Positions 45,359 to 54,114 of a stretch of 64,000 nucleotides of DNA are shown in pieces; position 1 is the first letter of the stretch; every line of letters begins with the position of its first letter. A program made the translations under genes and the position numbers. Where the stretch lies: contig NZ_BSSE01000027.1 in the NCBI RefSeq assembly GCF_030268965.1, positions 33,777 to 97,776 of the forward strand. Direction: 5' to 3'. Below the pieces are notes generated by a model. The model made no database searches. It saw nothing but the letters and a program-made list of their open reading frames with translations, and was not told the origin of the DNA. This DNA comes from Microtetraspora sp. NBRC 16547 (GTDB lineage: Bacteria; Actinomycetota; Actinomycetes; Streptosporangiales; Streptosporangiaceae).

Positions 45359-46867
45359 TCACCTGGACTCGTGTGACGTGGCGAGGGGAAGCCGGACGAC
45401 GGCGCGCAGACCCGGCGCGGCGTCCTCCAGATGGACGCTCCCGCCGTGGGCCCGCACGGTCTCGCGGACGATGGCGAGGCCGAGCCCGGCGCCGCCGTCG
45501 TCACGGCTGCGGGCGCTGTCCAGGCGGGTGAACCGGTCGAAGACCCGCTCCCTGTCCTCCTCCGGGATGCCCGGCCCGTCGTCGGTCACGGTGAGCACCG
45601 CCGTATCTCCTCCAGCGCCCCCTCCAGCGCTGCTCCCTGCGCCGCCGAACCCTGTGCTTCCGGACCCTGTGCTTCCGGACCCTGTGCTTCCGGACCCTGT
45701 GCTTCCGGACCCTGTGCCGCCGAACTCCGTGCGCAGCCCGACGACCACCGTCGAGGTGGCGTGCCGTACGGCGTTGGCGACGAGGTTCGTCAGGACCCGC
45801 CCGAGGTCGAGGGCGTCGCCGTACACGGTGACGCCCGGCGTGAGGTCACCGGTGACGCCGTGCCGTTCGACGGTCCGGCCGGCCAGCTCGGCGAGATCGA
45901 CCGGCTCGCGCCCGGCGGTCCGCCCCTCGTCGAGGCGGGCCAGCGCCAGCAGGTCCTCGGCCAGCCGGGACAGCCGCATCGTGTCCTCCAGCACGCCTTC
46001 GGCGGTCTCCCGCCAGTCTTGGCCCTCTGGGTGGCTGAGCGCGACCTCTAGTTGCAGCCGGATGCTGGCCAGCGGGCTGCGCAGCTCGTGCGATGCGTCG
46101 GAGATGAGGGCGCGCTGCCGGGCGCCGGCCGCCTCCAGACGGGCCAGCATGTCGTTCAGCGTGGTAGCGAGGGAGTGCACCTCGTCCCGCGCCTCGGGCA
46201 CCGGCAGCCGCCGGGCGCGGGCGGTGCCGCTGATCTCGGCCGCGCCTCTGCGCAGCAGCGCGATCGGCCGCAGCGTCCTGCCGATGATCAGCCAGGACGC
46301 CGCCGCGAGCAGGATCAGCAGCAGCGGCGTCCCGACGATCAGCACGTGCCCGGTGGTCTCCAGGCTGCCCTGGACCTCCTTGAAGGACCGCGCGGCGATG
46401 ACGGTGCGGCCTTCGTCCGCGCTGAGCGCCCGGACCCGCAGCGGGCCGGGGATCCCGTACGGCCGGCCGTCCAGGAAGCGGGGGAGCCCCGAGCGGATCG
46501 CGGCCTCCCGCTGCCTCTCGCCGAGCAGGGGGACCAGGCGGTCGGTGCCCGGTGTGGCGTTGACGATCCGCCCGGAGGCGTCGAGCACCTGGACGATCGT
46601 GTTGTCCGTGGTGACGATCTGGTCGCCGAGCCGCCCGGCGTCGGCCAACGCGACCACCTCGCGGGCGTGCTGGTACACCTCGTCGTCGATCGTCTGAGCC
46701 AGCGCCTTGCTGAGGACGCCCACGAAGACGTACGCGGACAGTGCCAGGGCGAGGGCCAGGATCGCCGAGGCGGTCGCGGTCAGCCGGAACCGCAGGCTCC
46801 TGCGCCGCCACCATCCGGCGGCGGGGAACCGCCCGCCGCGGATCCGGGGCGACGGCTCAGCCACCAT
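45359..46867 (-). CDS. Sensor histidine kinase
   Basis: A 502-residue membrane kinase: transmembrane segments at about 29-50 and 173-195 flank an extracellular sensor domain of about 120 residues. HAMP follows, then the dimerisation domain with phospho-acceptor His260 in SDASHELRSPLASIRLQLE, N-box LTNLVANAVRHA, DDGPGIP and GGAGLGLAIV. A GSGST repeat of about 25 residues, encoded by a 15-bp minisatellite, is inserted in the ATP-binding domain between strands. The start overlaps the response regulator stop. Confidence 0.93.
   Translation of the reverse strand: MVAEPSPRIRGGRFPAAGWWRRRSLRFRLTATASAILALALALSAYVFVGVLSKALAQTIDDEVYQHAREVVALADAGRLGDQIVTTDNTIVQVLDASGRIVNATPGTDRLVPLLGERQREAAIRSGLPRFLDGRPYGIPGPLRVRALSADEGRTVIAARSFKEVQGSLETTGHVLIVGTPLLLILLAAASWLIIGRTLRPIALLRRGAAEISGTARARRLPVPEARDEVHSLATTLNDMLARLEAAGARQRALISDASHELRSPLASIRLQLEVALSHPEGQDWRETAEGVLEDTMRLSRLAEDLLALARLDEGRTAGREPVDLAELAGRTVERHGVTGDLTPGVTVYGDALDLGRVLTNLVANAVRHATSTVVVGLRTEFGGTGSGSTGSGSTGSGSTGSGSTGFGGAGSSAGGGAGGDTAVLTVTDDGPGIPEEDRERVFDRFTRLDSARSRDDGGAGLGLAIVRETVRAHGGSVHLEDAAPGLRAVVRLPLATSHESR
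45650..45724 (-). repeat. 15-bp minisatellite, 5 units, in the kinase gene
   Basis: Units close to CCCTGTGCTTCCGGA encode GSGST repeats inside the ATPase domain; four are nearly identical and the fifth diverges. Confidence 0.92.
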
Positions 46868-47531
46868 CGCTGACCAGCCGGTATCCGGCCCCGCGTACCG
46901 TCTGGAGCGCGTTCCTGCCGAAAGGCGTGTCGATCTTGCGCCGGAGGTAGCCGACGTACACCTCGACCACGTTCGGATCGGTGTCGTACGTGTCCCAGAC
47001 ATGTTCGAGGATCTCCGACTTCGAGACGACCTCGTCGTGCCGCCGCATGAGGAACTCCAGCAGCGAGAACTCGCGGGGAGTCAGCTCGACGGCGGTCTCC
47101 CCGCGCGCGACCAGGCGGCGGGCGGGATCGAGGGAGAGGTCGCCCGCGCACAGCACGGCCGGCCGCCGCCCGCCGCCGCGTCGCAGCAGCGCCCGCAGCC
47201 GGGCCACCAGCACCACGTACGAGAACGGCTTGGCCAGGTAGTCGTCGGCGCCGAGGTCCAGCCCGTCGGCCATGTCGTACTCGCCGTCCTTGGCCGACAG
47301 CATCAGGATCGGCACCCAGTTCTCCTCGGCGCGCAGCCGCTTGCACACGTTGTAGCCGGACAGCCTGGGCAGCATGATGTCGAGCACGACCACGTCGTAC
47401 TCGCCCGTGCGGGCACAGTGCAGGCCATCTTCGCCGTCGTGGGCGAGGTCGACCGCGAACCCCTCCGCCTGCAGGCCCCTTTTCAAGGCAGCCGCCATTC
47501 TTCGTTCGTCTTCGACCACCAGAACCCGCAT
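46857..47531 (-). CDS. OmpR/PhoB-family response regulator
   Basis: A 224-residue regulator. The receiver domain begins MRVLVVEDERRMAAALKRGL with phospho-acceptor Asp51 and switch Lys in LAKPFSY. The winged-helix domain is C-terminal (VELTPREFSLLEFLMRRHDE, NVVEVYVGYLRRKID, VRGAGYRL). Cotranscribed with the kinase. It faces the divergent LolA-like/ABC operon, and TGAGA boxes between them are its likely targets. Confidence 0.95.
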   Translation of the reverse strand: MRVLVVEDERRMAAALKRGLQAEGFAVDLAHDGEDGLHCARTGEYDVVVLDIMLPRLSGYNVCKRLRAEENWVPILMLSAKDGEYDMADGLDLGADDYLAKPFSYVVLVARLRALLRRGGGRRPAVLCAGDLSLDPARRLVARGETAVELTPREFSLLEFLMRRHDEVVSKSEILEHVWDTYDTDPNVVEVYVGYLRRKIDTPFGRNALQTVRGAGYRLVSDGG

Positions 47532-47554
47532 CGCCCCATCCTGGCGCGTTCTGC

Positions 47555-47591
47555 CTGAGACCTCGCTGAGAGCCCTCTCAGGTCGTCTCAG
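47555..47591. promoter_or_regulatory. Array of CTGAGA/TCTCAG boxes upstream of the two-component genes
   Basis: CTGAGA occurs at 47555 and 47566 (11-bp spacing) and TCTCAG at 47576 and 47586 (10-bp spacing). Their centre is a perfect palindrome, CTGAGAG-CC-CTCTCAG (47566-47581). Helical-turn spacing of direct repeats is typical for OmpR-type regulators. Confidence 0.7.
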
Positions 47592-47708
47592 CGTCGGCTC
47601 AGGATCGGGCGCGCAGGCTACGGGACGTCGGGCCGGTTCAGCGGACCGATGACATTTGACCCGGTTTTGCACGAAAAACCGAGCGATTCAGCACAGTGGA
47701 GGCATGAC

Positions 47709-48845
47709 ATGCGGAATGGAGCACGCGCCGTGAAGTGGGGAGTGCCGATCGCCGCCGTGGCGGTGGTGGCCGGAGTCGCGGCGGCCGGGCCGGTGATCGC
47801 GGCCGTCCAGGGCGATCCCTCTCTGCCGGACCGTACGGCGCGGGAGCTGGTGGCCGACGCCACGCGGAAGTGGCAGTCGGGCCAGTTGCCGCCGATGTCG
47901 GGCACGATCGTGCAGACGGCCTCCCTCGGCCTGCCCACCCTGCCGGTCGCCGGCGACGTGACCTCGCCGATCGCGCTGCTGGCCGGCTCCCACCAGGCCA
48001 AGGTCTGGTACGGCGGACCCGCCAAGGTCCGGCTGATGGTGCCCGGCGAGATGAGCGAGACCGACCTCATCGTGAACGGCGACCAGGTCTGGTGGTGGAA
48101 CAGCGCCGCCAACACGGCCACCCGGGTCAAGGGGGCGCCGCCCGACGGGAAGCCGGAGGCCACGCCGTACGCGAGCGCGATCACGCCGCAGCAGGCGGCC
48201 GAGGAGGCGCTCAGGGCGGCCGGCGGGGACACCGAGATCACCGTCGGCAAGGACGCGACGGTCGCGGGTCGCGCCGCGTACGAGGTGGTGCTCACGCCCA
48301 AGGACGCCGGCTCGCTGATCAAGGACGTGCGGGTGGCGCTCGACGGCGAGACCCTCCTCCCGCTGCGCGTACAGGTGTACGCCAAGGGGACGGCCGAGCC
48401 GGCGTTCGAGGTCGGCTTCGACTCCGTGACGTTCTCCCCGCCCGCGCCGGAGAACTTCGCCTTCACGCCCCCCCTGGGAGCGAAGGTCGAGGAGTCGACG
48501 GTGCCGTCATTCGCGCACGGACCGCACGGAAAGGACGCGATCGAGAACGCCGCGCCGCGCGTGGTCGGGGACGGCTGGGACCGGGTGGTCGTCGCGTCCG
48601 TCCCCGAGCGGCTGACGCAGGACATGGCCGCGACCGCCGACAAGGCCGAGTCCTGGCGGGGCTCGAACGGCGTCACCTCGCTCACGGACGGGCTGCTGAA
48701 GTCGGCCACGCCGGTGCGCGGTGAGTGGGGGAGCGGCCGGCTGATCCGGACCAAGCTCGTCTCGGTTCTGCTCACCGACGACGGGCGGCTGGTCGCGGGC
48801 GCGGTCACGCCCGAGGTCCTCTATGCCGCGGCGGCCCAGAAGTGA
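47709..48845 (+). CDS. LolA/RseB-like exported protein
   Basis: A 378-residue protein with an N-terminal membrane anchor or signal (about residues 9-32, WGVPIAAVAVVAGVAAAGPV). The rest resembles the LolA/DUF2092 half-barrel used to bind lipids or lipoproteins (VWYGGPAKVRLMVPGEMSET, DLIVNGDQVWWWNSAANTAT). ATG 47709 has GGAGG upstream. It is first in an operon with a 35-residue ORF and an ABC exporter, divergent from the two-component system, suggesting an envelope-stress or lipid-handling module. Confidence 0.8.
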   Translation: MRNGARAVKWGVPIAAVAVVAGVAAAGPVIAAVQGDPSLPDRTARELVADATRKWQSGQLPPMSGTIVQTASLGLPTLPVAGDVTSPIALLAGSHQAKVWYGGPAKVRLMVPGEMSETDLIVNGDQVWWWNSAANTATRVKGAPPDGKPEATPYASAITPQQAAEEALRAAGGDTEITVGKDATVAGRAAYEVVLTPKDAGSLIKDVRVALDGETLLPLRVQVYAKGTAEPAFEVGFDSVTFSPPAPENFAFTPPLGAKVEESTVPSFAHGPHGKDAIENAAPRVVGDGWDRVVVASVPERLTQDMAATADKAESWRGSNGVTSLTDGLLKSATPVRGEWGSGRLIRTKLVSVLLTDDGRLVAGAVTPEVLYAAAAQK

Positions 48846-48949
48846 GCGGCGCGCGACGGCCGTTCGCGGTGCTGGCCCTGGTGCCGTTCGCGGCGCGGTG
48901 CGCGGTGCTGGTGACGGTACCGGTGGTGGCGGGACGGTTCGCCGGATGA
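48842..48949 (+). CDS. 35-residue hydrophobic ORF coupled on both sides
   Basis: GTG 48842 overlaps the LolA-like stop (GTGA) and its own TGA overlaps the ATG of the ABC ATPase (ATGA). The product is mostly hydrophobic (FAVLALVPFAARCAVLVTVP) and could span the membrane once. It lacks its own ribosome site. Either a real small subunit or a coupling device that lets ribosomes reach the ATPase gene. Confidence 0.5.
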   Translation: MSGARRPFAVLALVPFAARCAVLVTVPVVAGRFAG

Positions 48950-49998
48950 ACACGGCGACGAGGGCGGGGGAGTCCATCGCGGCGCCCCCGTCCCTCCCCG
49001 ACAAGAACGCGACCGTGAACGCGTCTGAGAACACGCCAGAGAACGCGATCGTCACGGCCGGGCTGACCAAGCGGTTCCGCGGTGGCCAGGTGGCCGTGGA
49101 CGACCTGAACCTGACCGTGCCGCGCGGATCGGTCTTCGGATTCCTCGGGCCGAACGGCTCGGGCAAGACGACCACGATCCGGATGCTGCTCGGGCTGGTC
49201 ACCCCGACGTCCGGCGCCTGCTCGGTGCTCGGCGAGCCCATGCCCGCAGGGATCGCCAGGGCGCTCCCGAGGGTCGGCGCCCTCGTCGAGGGGCCGGCCT
49301 TCTATCCCTATCTCTCGGGCGAGGCCAACCTGCGCCGGTTCGACGCGGCCGATCCCCGCTCCGATCCGCGTACCGTGACGCGCCGCGTCGGCGAGGCGCT
49401 CGACCGGGTGGGGCTCGGGGCCGCGGCCGGCAAGCGCTACCGGGCCTACTCGCTCGGGATGCGCCACCGCCTGGCCATCGCGGCCACCCTGCTCGGGCCC
49501 AGGGAGCTGCTCATCCTCGACGAGCCGACCAACGGTCTGGACCCCCAGGGCACCAGGGAGGTACGCGCGCTGATCAAGGAGGTGGCCGCGGACGGCACCA
49601 CGGTGTTCGTCTCCTCCCACCTGCTGTCGGAGGTGGAGCAGATGTGCACCCACGTCGGTGTGATGCGCACCGGGCGACTCGTCGCCCAGGGGCCGATCGC
49701 CGAGCTGAGCGCGGGTACCGCCCCTGTGGTGCGGGTCGAGACCTCCGACGCGGCGGGGGCGGCGGCCGTGCTCGCCCGGCTCGGCCTGAACGGCGCGGCC
49801 CAGGCTGGCACGACCCAGGCTGGCGCGACCCAGGCCGGCGGGGTCGCCACGGCCGAACTGGGCGACGCCCTCCCCGAGCGGATCTGCGCCGCGCTCGTCG
49901 ACGAGGGCGTCGCCGTGCGGGGCTTCGCGGTGGTGCGGCCCAGCCTGGAGGACGTCTACGTCCGACTGACGGGAGAGGGTTTCGATGTCGAATCATGA
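48946..49998 (+). CDS. ABC transporter ATP-binding protein
   Basis: A 350-residue ABC ATPase: Walker A GPNGSGKTTTI, signature YSLGMRHRL, Walker B LLILDEPTNGLDP, SSHLLSEVEQ. The first 35 residues are a polar extension. The C-terminal accessory domain contains a three-unit AQAGTT/AQAGAT repeat (15-bp period, 49801-49845). It overlaps its permease by 14 nt. Confidence 0.92.
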   Translation: MNTATRAGESIAAPPSLPDKNATVNASENTPENAIVTAGLTKRFRGGQVAVDDLNLTVPRGSVFGFLGPNGSGKTTTIRMLLGLVTPTSGACSVLGEPMPAGIARALPRVGALVEGPAFYPYLSGEANLRRFDAADPRSDPRTVTRRVGEALDRVGLGAAAGKRYRAYSLGMRHRLAIAATLLGPRELLILDEPTNGLDPQGTREVRALIKEVAADGTTVFVSSHLLSEVEQMCTHVGVMRTGRLVAQGPIAELSAGTAPVVRVETSDAAGAAAVLARLGLNGAAQAGTTQAGATQAGGVATAELGDALPERICAALVDEGVAVRGFAVVRPSLEDVYVRLTGEGFDVES

Positions 49999-50878
49999 GC
50001 CGCCGGGTCACCCGTCCGCCGTGGCCGTGGGGACGGGAGCCGCGCCGGGACGGGGCGCCGGGCCGGCACGCGCGGCGGCGCGGCTGCTCGCGTCCGAGAC
50101 GGCGCTGACCTTCCGCAGGCCGCGGCACCTGGCCATGCTCGGGGTGCTCGCCGTCGTGCCGGTCCTGATCGGGGTGGCGGTGCGCCTGGTGGCCGGGGAC
50201 GGGGACACGGGGTCGATCGTCGCCCAGGTGGCCGGCAACGGCCTCGTCCTCACCTTCACCGCGTTCTTCGTCATGCTGCCGCTGGCCCTGCCTCTGGCGG
50301 TGTCGGTGGTGGCGGGAGACGCCGTGGCGGGGGAGGCGAGCCAGGGCACCCTCAGGTATCTGCTCACCGCCCCGGCGGGACGCGGCAGGCTGCTCGCGCT
50401 GAAGTACGCGAACGTGGTGCTCTTCTGCCTGGCGTCCTGCACGCTGGTCGCGGTGTCCGCGCTGGTGGCCGGGCTGGCGCTGTTCCCGGCCGGGCCGGTC
50501 ACGCTGCTGTCCGGCACAACGGTCCCCTTCGCCGAGGCGCTGCTGCGCGCCGGGGTGGCCGTGCTGTACGCCTCGGCGGGGATGGCGGCGCTCGGCGCGC
50601 TGGCGCTGGCGTTCTCGACGCTGACCGAGAACCCCGTCGGCGCGATCTCCGCGACCGTGGTGCTCGTCGTGGTGTCGGAGGTCCTCGCCGCGATCCCGCA
50701 GTTGTCGGCGCTCCGGCCGTTCCTGCTGACCTCGTGGTGGAACGCGTTCGACGGGGTTTTGCGGGCGCCGATGGACACCGGGCGCATGGGCACGGGGCTG
50801 CTGGTCTTCGCCGGGTACGGCGTGATCTCCGGGGCGTTCGCCTGGGCTCGGTTCACCTCCCGCGACGTCACCTCCTGA
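49985..50878 (+). CDS. ABC-2 type permease
   Basis: A 297-residue six-span permease (about 55-290) partnered with the preceding ATPase. DAVAGEASQGTLRYLLTAPAGR in the first cytoplasmic loop is typical of ABC-2 exporters. The ATG follows GGGAGAGGG. Substrate unknown; regulation by the divergent two-component system is likely. Confidence 0.88.
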   Translation: MSNHEPPGHPSAVAVGTGAAPGRGAGPARAAARLLASETALTFRRPRHLAMLGVLAVVPVLIGVAVRLVAGDGDTGSIVAQVAGNGLVLTFTAFFVMLPLALPLAVSVVAGDAVAGEASQGTLRYLLTAPAGRGRLLALKYANVVLFCLASCTLVAVSALVAGLALFPAGPVTLLSGTTVPFAEALLRAGVAVLYASAGMAALGALALAFSTLTENPVGAISATVVLVVVSEVLAAIPQLSALRPFLLTSWWNAFDGVLRAPMDTGRMGTGLLVFAGYGVISGAFAWARFTSRDVTS

Positions 50879-50986
50879 CCGCTGTCAGGAAGACGCGCAC
50901 CGTTTCGGGAGATTTGTCGCTATTGTTGCCGCCAACCGCGGAGCGCCCGCACCCCCCTCAGGGCGCCCCCACACGAGGTGGTAGTC

Positions 50987-51454
50987 ATGCGGCACTTCTT
51001 CGGCCTGCTCGTTGGCGCGCTTCTCGCCACGGCCCTTGTCTTCGGGGGCGGCTGGGCCGCCCAGGAGGTGGTCCGCGGCGCGGTCGACAACGTCGACCCC
51101 TCCAAGGACGCCCGGATGCTCATCGCCCTCGGCGTGCTGGCCGTCGTCGGCCTGATGCTCGGCCTGGTGCTGGTGGGCCGGACGTCCCCGCTGGCGGCCT
51201 TCGTCCCGTCGATCGTGCTGCTGGCGTGGACCGTGATCTACGCCCTCGACGTCGTCCGCGCGGCCGATCTGGCCCCGACCACGGCCTCCCTCCACCAGGA
51301 GGTCGTCCAGGCGGGCCGGGGCATGATCACTCTTCTCTCCACCGGCGTCTACGGCATGCTGGGCGTCGCCCTCTTCCTGCCGGTGCTCATGCCGTCGCGA
51401 TGGGCGGGTCCTCTCCGGGACGAGGAGGAGGAGTTCGAGGAGCAGGGCTTCTGA
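50987..51454 (+). CDS. Four-span membrane protein
   Basis: A 155-residue protein with about four hydrophobic segments and a very acidic C-terminus (RDEEEEFEEQGF). The ATG at 50987 is 8 nt from GAGG; a GTG three codons earlier is possible. No family recognised. Its last 68 bp overlap the convergent ABC ATPase gene. Confidence 0.72.
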   Translation: MRHFFGLLVGALLATALVFGGGWAAQEVVRGAVDNVDPSKDARMLIALGVLAVVGLMLGLVLVGRTSPLAAFVPSIVLLAWTVIYALDVVRAADLAPTTASLHQEVVQAGRGMITLLSTGVYGMLGVALFLPVLMPSRWAGPLRDEEEEFEEQGF

Positions 51455-52184
51455 GATAGAGGTGGGCGACGACGTCCTCGATGGACGCCTCGCCCGGCAC
51501 CGTCGCGCGCAGCTCCTCCACCGTGCCGTCGAACGCCAGCCGCCCGTGGTCGATCAGCATCACCCTGCGGCACAGCCGTTCGATGTCGCCGAGATCGTGC
51601 GTGGTCAGCAGGACGGTCGTCCCGCGCTCGGTGTTGAGCTCGCGCAGGAACGCGCGGACCTCGGATTTGCTGACGATGTCGAGCCCGATCGTCGGCTCGT
51701 CGAGCACCAGCACCGACGGGTCGTGCAGCAGCGCGGCGGTGATGTCGCCGCGCATGCGCTGGCCGAGGCTGAGCTGGCGGACCGGTGTCCCGAGGAAGTC
51801 GCCAAGCCCGAGCCGGTCGGTCATCTCGTCGAGCCGCTCCCGGAAACGGACCCGATCTACTTTGTAAAGGAGTCGGACCAGCTGGAAGCTGTCCCGCAGT
51901 GGGAGGTCCCACCACAGGGTCGTCCGCTGCCCGAAGACCACGCCGATCTCGCGGGCGACCGCCGTACGCCGCCGGGACGGGTCCAGGCCGGCGACGGTCA
52001 CCCGGCCCGAGGTCGGGGCGAGGATGCCGGTCAGCATCTTGATGGTGGTGGACTTGCCCGCGCCGTTCGGGCCGAGGCAGCCGACGAACTCCCCGGCCCC
52101 GACGTGGAAGGACAGGTCGCGTACGGCGTGCACGGCCCTGCCGCGGACCCGGAACGACCGGCCGATGCGGTCTGCGTCGATCAT
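51387..52184 (-). CDS. ABC-2 exporter ATP-binding protein
   Basis: A 265-residue ATPase: Walker A GPNGAGKSTTIKML, signature LSLGQRMRG, Walker B VLVLDEPTIGLD, switch TTHDLGDIERLC. The group with GVVFGQRTTLWWDLPLRDSF partners with DUF990-type permeases, exactly as found upstream. The C-terminus is Pro-rich and overlaps the convergent membrane protein gene by 68 bp. Confidence 0.92.
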   Translation of the reverse strand: MIDADRIGRSFRVRGRAVHAVRDLSFHVGAGEFVGCLGPNGAGKSTTIKMLTGILAPTSGRVTVAGLDPSRRRTAVAREIGVVFGQRTTLWWDLPLRDSFQLVRLLYKVDRVRFRERLDEMTDRLGLGDFLGTPVRQLSLGQRMRGDITAALLHDPSVLVLDEPTIGLDIVSKSEVRAFLRELNTERGTTVLLTTHDLGDIERLCRRVMLIDHGRLAFDGTVEELRATVPGEASIEDVVAHLYLRSPAPRTPPPRPGEDPPIATA

Positions 52185-52189
52185 CTGGT

Positions 52190-52975
52190 CTAACTCCCTG
52201 TCGATCGGTAGCGGCGGACCCCGGAGCGCCAGGCGTACACGGCGACGAGCGCCAGCGCGGCCGCCGCCGCCGGAGAGAGGAAACGCAGCCAGTACGGCAG
52301 ACCGAGGGGGTCGTCGCGGTCCAGCACGAAGAGGCCGGGTTGCCAGTTGACGAACGCCAGCGGCAGGACGTAGGTGACGCCCCGCACGAGGTCGGCGCCG
52401 TAGACGCTGAGCGGGTACTGGGTGAGCGTCGCGCCGCCGTACGTGAACGCGTTGGCGACCTCGGGGGCGTCGGTGAGCAGGAACTGGGCCGCGCCGCCGA
52501 GGGCCCAGATCGACGTGGAGATCACGATCCCGGAGACGACCATGACCGGGATCATCCAGGCCCGCGTCGCCGGCACGTCCAGCCGGGCGAGGGCGACAGC
52601 GAGGACGACGGCGGCCTGGAGCGCCCGGCCGGCGCGGTGCGGCGTGAACCGGTCGGCGGCGACCTGGACGAAGGTGCCGACCGGCCGGATCAGCATGCCG
52701 TCGAAGGTGCCCGCCTTGATGTGCTGGCTGATCCGGTCGGCGTTGCCGAACAGCAGGTCGGCTACGGAGAACGACAGGCCCGCCGAGCCGTACAGGAACA
52801 TGACCTCAGGCAGGTCGAAGCCGCCGAGCGTCGTGGTGTTGTGGAAGATGATCCAGATGACCGCGACGTCCAGGCCGGCGGCCACGCAGCCGCCTATGGT
52901 CATCAGCGTGAACGAGGCGGGGTAGCGGGCCGCGGCCCGGGTCCACGTCCAGATGAGCAGGAGGTAGACGCGCAT
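52190..52975 (-). CDS. DUF990-type ABC-2 permease, subunit 1
   Basis: A 261-residue integral membrane protein with six predicted spans. DRISQHIKAGTFDGMLIRPV is the diagnostic loop of this ABC-2 subfamily. It lies 5 bp from the ATPase gene and 6 bp from the second permease, forming a three-gene exporter operon. Substrate unknown. Confidence 0.86.
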   Translation of the reverse strand: MRVYLLLIWTWTRAAARYPASFTLMTIGGCVAAGLDVAVIWIIFHNTTTLGGFDLPEVMFLYGSAGLSFSVADLLFGNADRISQHIKAGTFDGMLIRPVGTFVQVAADRFTPHRAGRALQAAVVLAVALARLDVPATRAWMIPVMVVSGIVISTSIWALGGAAQFLLTDAPEVANAFTYGGATLTQYPLSVYGADLVRGVTYVLPLAFVNWQPGLFVLDRDDPLGLPYWLRFLSPAAAAALALVAVYAWRSGVRRYRSTGS

Positions 52976-52981
52976 CAGCTC

Positions 52982-53809
52982 TCACCCGCCATCGACGACC
53001 ACCTTCCGTCGCGCCGCCCGGGTGAGGAGCGCGCCGAGGGCCAGCAGGACGGCCGCCCACAGCGCCTGGAAGCCCAGCGCGCCGGGGATGCCGGCCTTGC
53101 CCAGGAAGACGTCGGCGGGCACCTGGACCATCGCCGACCAGGGGAGGGCGCGGGCGAGGGTCCCCAGCCGGCCGGGGAAGATCGTCAGCGGCAGCATCAG
53201 CCCGCTGAAGAACGTCGTCAGCACCAGTGACATGACCGCGATGCCCCGATCGTCCCGCAGCCAGCAGATCGCCAGCGCGACGATGTAGCGCCAGCCGAAG
53301 CTGATGACGACGCCGAGCGCGAAGCTCACCGCGAACGCCGGCCACACGGCCGCGTCGCTGGGGAAGGTGATCCCGAACAGCAGCGCGCCGACGACTGTCG
53401 GGGGGAGGCTGCGCGCGAGGAAGAGGTAGCCGGCCCGGCCCAGGTCCTCCGACAGGCTCCAGAAGATGAGGGGCGCCGGGCGCACCAAGTCGAGGGCGAT
53501 GTCGCCGGTGCGGATGCGCTGGGTGATCTCCAGGCCGCCGCCGAAGACCTGCATCGGCCCGATGTACGCCTGGGTGAGGAAGCAGAAGGTCACCGCGTCG
53601 GTGACGTCGTATCCGCCGAGGCCGGGACGGGCCCGCCAGAGGGCGATCAGCACGTACGCCCGGAGGACGCCGAAGACCGTGTTGGTGAACGCCCCCGCCG
53701 CGGCAGCTCCCCAGTAGGTCGCGTGCTTGCGGAAGCCGTACCCTACAAGTTGGGCATATAGGGATAAGTAGTGCGATTCGGCGAGGAACCTCCGATGAAT
53801 TGTCGGCAC
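52982..53809 (-). CDS. DUF990-type ABC-2 permease, subunit 2
   Basis: A 275-residue six-span permease. It has the paralogous loop GLEITQRIRTGDIALDLVRP and FSGLMLPLTIFPGRL. The true start is uncertain: homologues begin near YAQLVGYGFRKHATYWGA, where no start codon exists in frame. The nearest usable one is GTG 53809, adding about 14 residues and lacking a clear ribosome site. The DNA just upstream is decayed (DUF3052 relic), so the promoter or 5' end may have been rearranged. Confidence 0.82.
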   Translation of the reverse strand: MPTIHRRFLAESHYLSLYAQLVGYGFRKHATYWGAAAAGAFTNTVFGVLRAYVLIALWRARPGLGGYDVTDAVTFCFLTQAYIGPMQVFGGGLEITQRIRTGDIALDLVRPAPLIFWSLSEDLGRAGYLFLARSLPPTVVGALLFGITFPSDAAVWPAFAVSFALGVVISFGWRYIVALAICWLRDDRGIAVMSLVLTTFFSGLMLPLTIFPGRLGTLARALPWSAMVQVPADVFLGKAGIPGALGFQALWAAVLLALGALLTRAARRKVVVDGG

Positions 53810-53852
53810 GGACGACGGAACATAGCGTCCCGCGCGGACTCGTGCAACGGAT

Positions 53853-54024
53853 TTACCGATCGACCAGCCGGTAGACGAAGCGAAGGGCCGACGATCACGC
53901 CGTGCGGCTCCGGCCCTTCGTCCCCTTCGATGCCGAGATCCGAGGGGGTGTTGGTCGTGAGCACCCGGTGTCCGGGCTTGATCCCCAGTTTTCTGGGCAG
54001 AGGGGTTCCCGAATATTCGGACAT
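53853..54024 (-). pseudogene. Relic: DUF3052 gene with internal deletion
   Basis: The ATG at 54024 has GGAAGG upstream and reads MSEYSGTPLPRKLGIKPGHR, the invariant opening of DUF3052 proteins. About 40 residues later, another frame reads SALRFVYRLVDR and stops at 53853, which is the usual end of the same family. The middle 80 or so codons are deleted with a frame change. Confidence 0.7.
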
Positions 54025-54114
54025 ATAGTGAAATCCTTCCGGTCGACGCGGCGTTCGTCGGCAAGAGCGGCAGTCCGCGGCAAGTCATCCCAGGAGACGG
54101 GAGCGGAGGTCAGC

